DNA of 10,592 bases, taken from NCBI GenBank assembly GCA_003451635.1, contig DMAT01000258.1, forward strand, positions 1 to 10,592, in the 5' to 3' direction. Position 1 is the stretch's first letter. Each line of letters opens with the position of its first letter. This DNA is from Syntrophus sp. (in: bacteria) (GTDB lineage: Bacteria > Desulfobacterota > Syntrophia > Syntrophales > UBA8958). The notes below the pieces were generated by a model that searched no databases, was not told where the DNA came from, and saw only the letters and a list, made by a program, of their open reading frames with translations. Below, piece by piece: positions 5,812-10,592 of this stretch. The translations under genes and the position numbers were made by a program.

Positions 5812-6954
5812 ATGGATTTTGAATTAACCGAAGAACTCAAGATGTTGAAGGACATGGCCTACAAGTTCGCCTTGGCGGAGTTTACGCCCCTGAGCAAGGA
5901 AGCCGACGAGCATGAGAAATACACCCCCGAGATCCGCAAGAAAGCAGCGGAAAACGGCTTAGTGGCCGCCTGGATCCCCGAGGAATACGGCGGCGCGGGC
6001 GCGGGCATCCTGGGCAACGCAATTATTACGGAAGAACTATCCAAGATTGACATGGGTATCGGCCTGAACGTCGTCGCCGCCTGTTTCGGTTGCGAATCGA
6101 TCTTCCAGTATGGCTCGGAAGAGATGAAACAAAAGTATCTGCCCCCGGTATGCCGCGGGGAATGGGTCAGCGCCGGGGCCTTCACGGAACCCAACGCCGG
6201 GACCGACGTCTCCGGATACAAGACCCGGGCCGTCAAGGACGGCAGCGACTATATCGTCAACGGCAACAAGATGTTCATCACCAACGGGACGGTCTGCGAC
6301 TTCATGGTCACCCAGTGCATCACCAATCCCGAAGAGAAGAAACACAACAGCTTCAGCCTCATCGTCATCCCCGCCGACGCCAAGGGCATTACCCGGAACA
6401 AGATCCACGGCAAGATGGGAATCAGGGCCTCCGATACGGCGGAGATCGCCTTCGAGGACGTCCGGGTCCCCCAGATCAACCTCGTGGGGAAGGAAGGCAA
6501 GGGCTTCTATCAGCTCATGCACTTCTTCGACACCACTCGCATCATGGTCGCCGCCCAGGGGCTGGGGCTCGCCGAGGCGTGCCTGGAGACATCAGTGAAA
6601 TATTGTAAAGAGCGGACGGCCTTCGGGACAGCCCTGGGTAATTATCAGCTCACCCAGAAGAAGCTCACCGAGATGGCCATCATGATCGAGGCCCTCCGGG
6701 GACTCGTCTACAAATCCGGCTGGCTCGTAGACAACGGGACCCCCGACTTCACCCTGGCAGCCATGGCAAAGTTCTACAGCGGCCAGACGGCGGTCTTCTG
6801 CGCCAATAACGCCGTCGAACTCCACGGCGGCTACGGCTACATCGACGAATATTCGGTCCAGAAATGGTACCGCGATGCCAAGATTCTCGAGCTCTACGAG
6901 GGAACCAAGGAAGCGGAAATCATGACTGTCGGCCGCTACCTGATGTCTAAATAA
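5812..6954 (+). CDS. Acyl-CoA dehydrogenase, FAD-dependent
   Basis: Oxidises an acyl-CoA to the 2,3-enoyl-CoA, passing electrons to an electron-transfer flavoprotein; in syntrophs the enzyme may also run as a reductase. I choose ATG 5812 (380 residues) over the in-frame ATG at 5797, because GGAGG at 5799-5803 overlaps the earlier ATG and is eight bases from the later one. The FAD/substrate motif FTEPNAGTD is at 124-132 and RTAFG at 268-272. The C-terminal signature ELHGGYGYIDEY (336-347) precedes LYEGT with the likely catalytic base Glu363, placed as in short- and medium-chain enzymes. Substrate range cannot be read directly. A cyclohexene-carboxyl-CoA role seems less likely: I recall a catalytic Asp near residue 91 in that enzyme, and here the residue is Cys91, though the alignment is unverified. 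Confidence 0.92.
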   Translation: MDFELTEELKMLKDMAYKFALAEFTPLSKEADEHEKYTPEIRKKAAENGLVAAWIPEEYGGAGAGILGNAIITEELSKIDMGIGLNVVAACFGCESIFQYGSEEMKQKYLPPVCRGEWVSAGAFTEPNAGTDVSGYKTRAVKDGSDYIVNGNKMFITNGTVCDFMVTQCITNPEEKKHNSFSLIVIPADAKGITRNKIHGKMGIRASDTAEIAFEDVRVPQINLVGKEGKGFYQLMHFFDTTRIMVAAQGLGLAEACLETSVKYCKERTAFGTALGNYQLTQKKLTEMAIMIEALRGLVYKSGWLVDNGTPDFTLAAMAKFYSGQTAVFCANNAVELHGGYGYIDEYSVQKWYRDAKILELYEGTKEAEIMTVGRYLMSK

Positions 6955-6981
6955 GGTTAAACTAATGGATTTTATCTAGTT

Positions 6982-7021
6982 CCGTCCTCACCATCCCCCT
7001 CGAAGGGGAGGGTGAGGATGG
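6982..7021. repeat. Strong hairpin inside the operon
   Basis: The arms run 6982-6998 and 7005-7021 around the loop CTCGAA. The core CCTCACCATCCCC/GGGGAGGGTGAGG has one A/G mismatch in 13 pairs and extends outward by four more pairs, including one G-T. It sits in the longest gap of the operon (109 bases), and no T-run follows. It therefore suits an mRNA stabiliser, a processing site or a dispersed repeat better than a full terminator. It could set lower expression of the ligase and thiolase than of the upstream genes. Confidence 0.7.
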
Positions 7022-7063
7022 GATCACCACACTAACGGCTTGGCAACAGAAGGAGGGGAAACT

Positions 7064-8704
7064 ATGGCAGCTAACTGGTCACCACTGACGGAAGAAGACA
7101 AGACTCGTTACAAGGTTATCAACAAGGAAAATCTTGAATTTTTGATGAATCGCTACAACAAGGTGAATCGCTGGGTCATCGCCGACATGATCCGCCGGAG
7201 CGCCTACCACTATCCGGACAAGCCTGCCCTGATTTACGGGGACAAGACCATGACCTACGCCGAGTTGGAAAAGGAGTGCAACCGGACGGCCAACGCCCTG
7301 ACGGCCCTGGGGGTCCAGAAATACGATCGGGTCTCCATCCTGGCCCACAATACGATCCACCACGTCCTCACCTGGATCGGTTGCGCGAAGATCGGCGCGA
7401 TCTATCTGGCCATCAATTATCTTCTCCGGGGCAAGGACATTTCCTATTGCATCAACCATTCGGAAAGCAAGGTATTCATCGTCGAAGACGCCCTCTTCGA
7501 TCTCGTTAAGGACGTCATGGACGACATGCCGACGGTAAAGACTTTCATCTGGTCCGACCAGGTGGCGGGGCAGCCCCCGGCGAGCGACCGTTTCCAGGCC
7601 TTCGACGCCTGGTACGGCAAATATCCCGACACGGAACCGGACACCATCCTCCATATCGAGGACCCCTGCCAGATGACCTACACCAGCGGCACGGAAGCCC
7701 TGCCCAAGGGTGTCATCATCAGCAACCAGGCCCTTATGGCCCAATACATGGGAACGATCGTGGACGGTCAGTACGACGAGGACGACATCAACATCAACGC
7801 CCTGCCCATCTATCACTGCGCCCAGCGGGACGTCTTCATGAATCCCATCTTCTGGGTGGGAGGGACTAACATCCTGATGATGCCCGATATCGGGCAGATC
7901 CTGAAGAATATCGCCGCCTACAAGGCAACGATGTTCTTCGCCCCCCCGACAGTCTGGATCGGGATGCTCCGCCATCCGGAGTTCGCGAAACAAGACCTTT
8001 CGACCTTGAAGAAGGCATATTACGGGGCCTCGATCATGCCTTTGGAGATTCTCAAGGAGATGATGGAACGCCTCCCCGGCGTGAAGATCTACAACTACTA
8101 CGGCCAGACGGAACTGGCGCCCTATCACACGATTCTCAAGGCCAAGGACGCCCTGACAAAGATTGGTTCGGCGGGAAAGGGAGGCCTGAACATGGAGAGC
8201 CGCCTCGAAGACGATGCAGGGACACCTATTGACAAGCCGGACATCCCCGGCGAGATCTGCGCGAAGGGTCCCCACGCCTTGATCATGTATTTCAAGGAAC
8301 CGGAGAAGACAGACGAGGCCAACAAAGGCGGCTGGTTCCATTCCGGGGACATCGGCGTCATGGATGGGGACCGCTATATTACCGTCGCGGACCGGAAGAA
8401 GGATATGATCAAGACGGGCGGGGAAAACGTCCCGACCCGGGAGGTGGAAGATGCGATCTACCTGGACAAGCGGGTCCAGGAGGTAGCGGTTATCGGCCTG
8501 CCCGATCCCAAGTGGGTGGAAGTCGTAGCGGCCGTGGTAGTCCTCAAGCCGGGAGAAACGATGACGGAAAAAGAACTCATCGCCCACTGCCGCAATGAGC
8601 TGGCGGCGTTCAAGTGCCCCAAACGGGTCATCTTCGTGGACGCCCTCCCCAAAACCCCGACAGGAAAAATCCTGAAGCGGGAGATGCGGGTTAAGTACAA
8701 GTAA
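7064..8704 (+). CDS. AMP-forming acyl-CoA ligase (fatty-acyl-CoA synthetase family)
   Basis: Activates a carboxylic acid to its acyl-CoA through an acyl-adenylate, giving AMP and pyrophosphate. Some syntrophs are known to use such enzymes in reverse to make ATP. I choose ATG 7064 (546 residues) because AGGAGG at 7051-7056 is seven bases upstream; a TTG at 7040 would lie before that site. The adenylate-forming motifs are in order: P-loop YTSGTEALPKG (206-216), A5 YYGQTE (345-350), A7 HSGD (426-429), A8 hinge DRKKDMIKTGGENV (443-456), and A10 PTGKILKRE with catalytic Lys535. The P-loop has EA where TG is commonest, a variant I associate with some fatty-acyl ligases. No membrane segment is evident. 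The substrate is unknown; the neighbours suggest a fatty or alicyclic acid. Confidence 0.9.
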   Translation: MAANWSPLTEEDKTRYKVINKENLEFLMNRYNKVNRWVIADMIRRSAYHYPDKPALIYGDKTMTYAELEKECNRTANALTALGVQKYDRVSILAHNTIHHVLTWIGCAKIGAIYLAINYLLRGKDISYCINHSESKVFIVEDALFDLVKDVMDDMPTVKTFIWSDQVAGQPPASDRFQAFDAWYGKYPDTEPDTILHIEDPCQMTYTSGTEALPKGVIISNQALMAQYMGTIVDGQYDEDDININALPIYHCAQRDVFMNPIFWVGGTNILMMPDIGQILKNIAAYKATMFFAPPTVWIGMLRHPEFAKQDLSTLKKAYYGASIMPLEILKEMMERLPGVKIYNYYGQTELAPYHTILKAKDALTKIGSAGKGGLNMESRLEDDAGTPIDKPDIPGEICAKGPHALIMYFKEPEKTDEANKGGWFHSGDIGVMDGDRYITVADRKKDMIKTGGENVPTREVEDAIYLDKRVQEVAVIGLPDPKWVEVVAAVVVLKPGETMTEKELIAHCRNELAAFKCPKRVIFVDALPKTPTGKILKREMRVKYK

Positions 8705-8736
8705 TAATAAGCTAAAAAGAAGGAGGTTTTCCCATT

Positions 8737-9987
8737 ATGAAAGACGTAGTTATCGTATCGGCCTGTCGAACGGCGATCGGGGCCTTTGGCGGGACGATCA
8801 GGGACATGAATCTGGCGACCCTGGGGTCCGTGGTGATGAAGGAGGCGGTAAAGCGGGCGGGGATCGACCCGGCAATTATCGGGGATGTGCGATTCGGGTG
8901 CTGCCGGGAACCCGTTGACTCCTTGAACACGACGCGGATTTCGGCCCTTCTGGCGGGGATTCCCGAGGAAGTGCCGGCAGTGACGGTAAACCGGGTGTGC
9001 ATCTCCGGGATGGAAGCGGTTATTTCGGGGATGGCGATGATCCAGGCGGGGCTTACGGATACGGTCCTGGCCGGAGGGATGGAGCACATGTCGGGGATTC
9101 CCTATTCCGTACCGACGGCGCGCTGGGGCTGCCGCTTTCAGGATCAGGTATTTGTCGACGATATCGTTCACGCCCTCCATGCCGGTTCATATATCCTGCC
9201 CGGTCCCGAACAGGGTCCCATCAAGGACGGAGAGATCGTCGAGCGTTTCCGCGGCAAACCCTACATCATGGGGATCACGGCGGAGCTCATCGCCTACAAG
9301 CATGGCCTGACCAGGGAGGAGATTGATGCCGTCGCCCTCCGCAGCCACAACAACGCGGAACGGGCTACGGTGGAGGGAGACTTTAAAGAGGAAATCGTCC
9401 CCATCGAGCTGCCCCAGAAGAAGGGGAAACCGCCGAAGATCTTTGACAAGGACGAGCATTTTCGTCCGGGTCTGACCATGGACGATCTGGTGAAACTGCC
9501 GCCGGCCTTTGTCGGAAAGATCGGCAAGGTGACGGCAGGGAACGCCTCCGGGGTCAACGATGGGGCGGCGGCCATGATCATCATGTCGGCTGAGAAGGCA
9601 AAGGAATTGGGACTGAAACCCATTGCCAGAATCAAGGCGGTAGGTTACGGTGGCAATCATCCTTCGGTGATGGGACTCTCTCCCGTCCCGGCAGTGGCAA
9701 ATCTTCTCAAGAAAACGGGTTATAAAATCAGCGATTTCGAACTGGTGGAACTAAACGAAGCCTTCGCCGCCCAGTATATCGGCTGCGAGCGGGAAATCGG
9801 CCTGAACCGGGAGGTTACAAACGTGAACGGGTCGGGCTGCGGTCTGGGCCATCCCGTGGGCGCTACGGGCTGCCGGATCATGGTCAGCCTGCTCCACGCC
9901 ATGAAAAAACGGGGCAAGACCCTCGGCATGGCCACCCTCTGCGGCGGCGGCGGCGTCTCCATGGCCACGGTATTGGAGATGATGTAA
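8737..9987 (+). CDS. Thiolase (acetyl-CoA C-acyltransferase)
   Basis: Cleaves 3-oxoacyl-CoA with CoA to acetyl-CoA and a shortened acyl-CoA, or condenses two acyl-CoAs in reverse. The catalytic residues are present: nucleophile Cys88 (VNRVCISGMEA), NEAF (340-343), His372 (GHPVGATG) and Cys402 (LCGGGG). At 416 residues it is about 20 longer than common bacterial thiolases. The extra length appears to lie at about residues 138-172, between the ARWG motif and the MGITAE motif. ISG after the nucleophile, where GSG is usual, and GSGC before GHP are less common variants. AGGAGG at 8721-8726 lies ten bases before the ATG. It is the last gene of the operon, 32 bases after the ligase and followed by a strong terminator. 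Confidence 0.93.
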   Translation: MKDVVIVSACRTAIGAFGGTIRDMNLATLGSVVMKEAVKRAGIDPAIIGDVRFGCCREPVDSLNTTRISALLAGIPEEVPAVTVNRVCISGMEAVISGMAMIQAGLTDTVLAGGMEHMSGIPYSVPTARWGCRFQDQVFVDDIVHALHAGSYILPGPEQGPIKDGEIVERFRGKPYIMGITAELIAYKHGLTREEIDAVALRSHNNAERATVEGDFKEEIVPIELPQKKGKPPKIFDKDEHFRPGLTMDDLVKLPPAFVGKIGKVTAGNASGVNDGAAAMIIMSAEKAKELGLKPIARIKAVGYGGNHPSVMGLSPVPAVANLLKKTGYKISDFELVELNEAFAAQYIGCEREIGLNREVTNVNGSGCGLGHPVGATGCRIMVSLLHAMKKRGKTLGMATLCGGGGVSMATVLEMM

Positions 9988-10040
9988 AATTCGGACTTTC
10001 GGGGAACAGCTAAACCGTAAACCTCCCTGTTAAAGCAGAC

Positions 10041-10077
10041 AAAAGGGGGCTCACCATCGAGGGTGAGTCCCCTTTTT
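10041..10077. terminator. Intrinsic terminator, probably bidirectional
   Basis: Arms AAAAGGGGGCTCACC (10041-10055) and GGTGAGTCCCCTTTT (10062-10076) pair over all 15 positions, with one G-T wobble, around a six-base loop. A run of five T (10073-10077) follows on the plus strand. On the minus strand the AAAA of the left arm becomes a short U-tract. It lies 54 bases after the thiolase stop codon and 56 bases beyond the end of the converging regulator gene, so it can end both transcripts. Confidence 0.9.
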
Positions 10078-10111
10078 GTTTCATCATGCCATCATATTTT
10101 CACACAACCCC

Positions 10112-10155
10112 CAGCCCTCCCCATTATTGTAATTAATAAATTCTGGGAGGGGCTG
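10112..10155. repeat. Hairpin spanning the stop codon of the regulator gene
   Basis: CAGCCCTCCCCA (10112-10123) and TGGGAGGGGCTG (10144-10155) pair at 11 of 12 positions, including one G-T, around a 20-base A/T-rich loop that contains the stop codon (10133-10135) of the minus-strand gene. No T-tract follows on either strand. It may stabilise the 3' end of that mRNA or be a further intergenic repeat. Confidence 0.45.
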
Positions 10156-10592
10156 CTTTATGGCCCGTCAGGCCGTATTTTTTATTCTTTCTCGTCAGCG
10201 TCGAAAGATCGATCTGCAGGATGCGGGCTGCTTCGGCAAGATTCGGTGAGGCTTCCAGGGCTTTACGGATCAGTTCCCTTTCCACCGTGTCGAGGGCATC
10301 TTTCAAGGGACCGACGGGATAAGAAGATGCCGGCACGCCTGCCAATGGCGGCGGCGAAAGTCGATAAGTCTTCCTGATCTCTCCGGGAAGGTCGTGGAGG
10401 GTGATGACCTCATCGGCGCTCGTGACGACAACCCGTTCGATGGCGTTGCGCACCTCCCGGACATTGCCCGGCCAGTCGTAATTCATCAGGGCGTTGAGGG
10501 CCTCAATGGAGAGAAACTTCCCCGTATTATAATTCTGGTTATAGATCTTGAGGAAATGCTTGATCATGGGCAGGATGTCTTCCCGGCGTTCC
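10133..10592 (-). CDS. Sigma-54-dependent transcriptional regulator, C-terminal part only
   Basis: An enhancer-binding protein of the NtrC type, which uses ATP hydrolysis to open sigma-54 promoters. The frame stays open to the right edge (visible residues begin ERREDILPMIKHF), so the codon for Met at 10565-10567 is internal and the sensory domain, Walker motifs and GAFTGA loop lie outside the window. Visible in order are the end of the AAA+ module (RREDI and YDWPGNVREVRNAIERV, the sensor II region), a Ser/Pro-rich linker, and a Fis-type helix-turn-helix (ELIRKALEASPNLAEAARIL, then LSTLTRKNKKYGL). It converges on the beta-oxidation operon across a shared terminator. The sigma-54-type promoter in front of that operon makes it a natural candidate regulator, but this is inferred from position only. 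Confidence 0.92.
   Translation of the reverse strand, partial: ERREDILPMIKHFLKIYNQNYNTGKFLSIEALNALMNYDWPGNVREVRNAIERVVVTSADEVITLHDLPGEIRKTYRLSPPPLAGVPASSYPVGPLKDALDTVERELIRKALEASPNLAEAARILQIDLSTLTRKNKKYGLTGHKAAPPRIY

Noticed and set aside
10063..10377. A 104-codon plus-strand frame over the end of the window
   Set aside because: It overlaps the terminator and runs opposite the clear sigma-54 regulator; its protein has no recognisable features.
1..10592. CRISPR arrays, insertion sequence genes, phage genes or toxin-antitoxin pairs
   Set aside because: No regularly spaced direct repeats, transposase or integrase domains, or small toxin/antitoxin pairs are visible on either strand.

Overview
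The window reads as chromosomal DNA from a strictly anaerobic, fatty-acid-metabolising bacterium of the former Deltaproteobacteria, most like the Syntrophales (Syntrophus/Smithella type). This placement is an inference. It rests on GC-rich coding regions with strong AGGAGG ribosome binding sites, a beta-oxidation operon carrying both a CoA-transferase and an acyl-CoA ligase, a sigma-54 enhancer-binding regulator next door, a very small bS22-type ribosomal protein gene, and several hairpin repeats between genes. No taxonomic marker was compared.

Region 1 (1-2894) is biosynthetic housekeeping: a 5'-truncated serA (serine synthesis) followed by purA (AMP synthesis), with a hairpin repeat between them. 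Region 2 (2895-3176) is a translation unit: a promoter with a perfect TTGACA box, tRNA-Lys(UUU), and 34 bases later a 29-residue protein with 13 lysines that I identify as a bS22/mS38 (AURKAIP1/COX24-domain) ribosomal protein. Region 3 (3177-3525) has no gene but is rich in signals: a perfect 20-bp inverted repeat, a diverged relative of it, a possible activator site, and a close match to a sigma-54 (-24/-12) promoter at 3372-3388.

Region 4 (3526-9987) is a five-gene operon, all on the plus strand: But/4-hydroxybutyrate-type CoA-transferase, 3-hydroxyacyl-CoA dehydrogenase, acyl-CoA dehydrogenase, AMP-forming acyl-CoA ligase and thiolase. Together these activate a short- or medium-chain acid, oxidise it and cleave it to acetyl-CoA, or run the reverse. 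Enoyl-CoA hydratase and electron-transfer flavoprotein genes are absent, so they must be supplied from elsewhere. A strong hairpin that can terminate in both directions (10041-10077) closes the operon.

Region 5 (10133-10592, minus strand) is the C-terminal part of a sigma-54-dependent transcription activator that converges on the operon. The sigma-54 promoter before the operon and this activator after it suggest, without proving, that the activator controls the operon.
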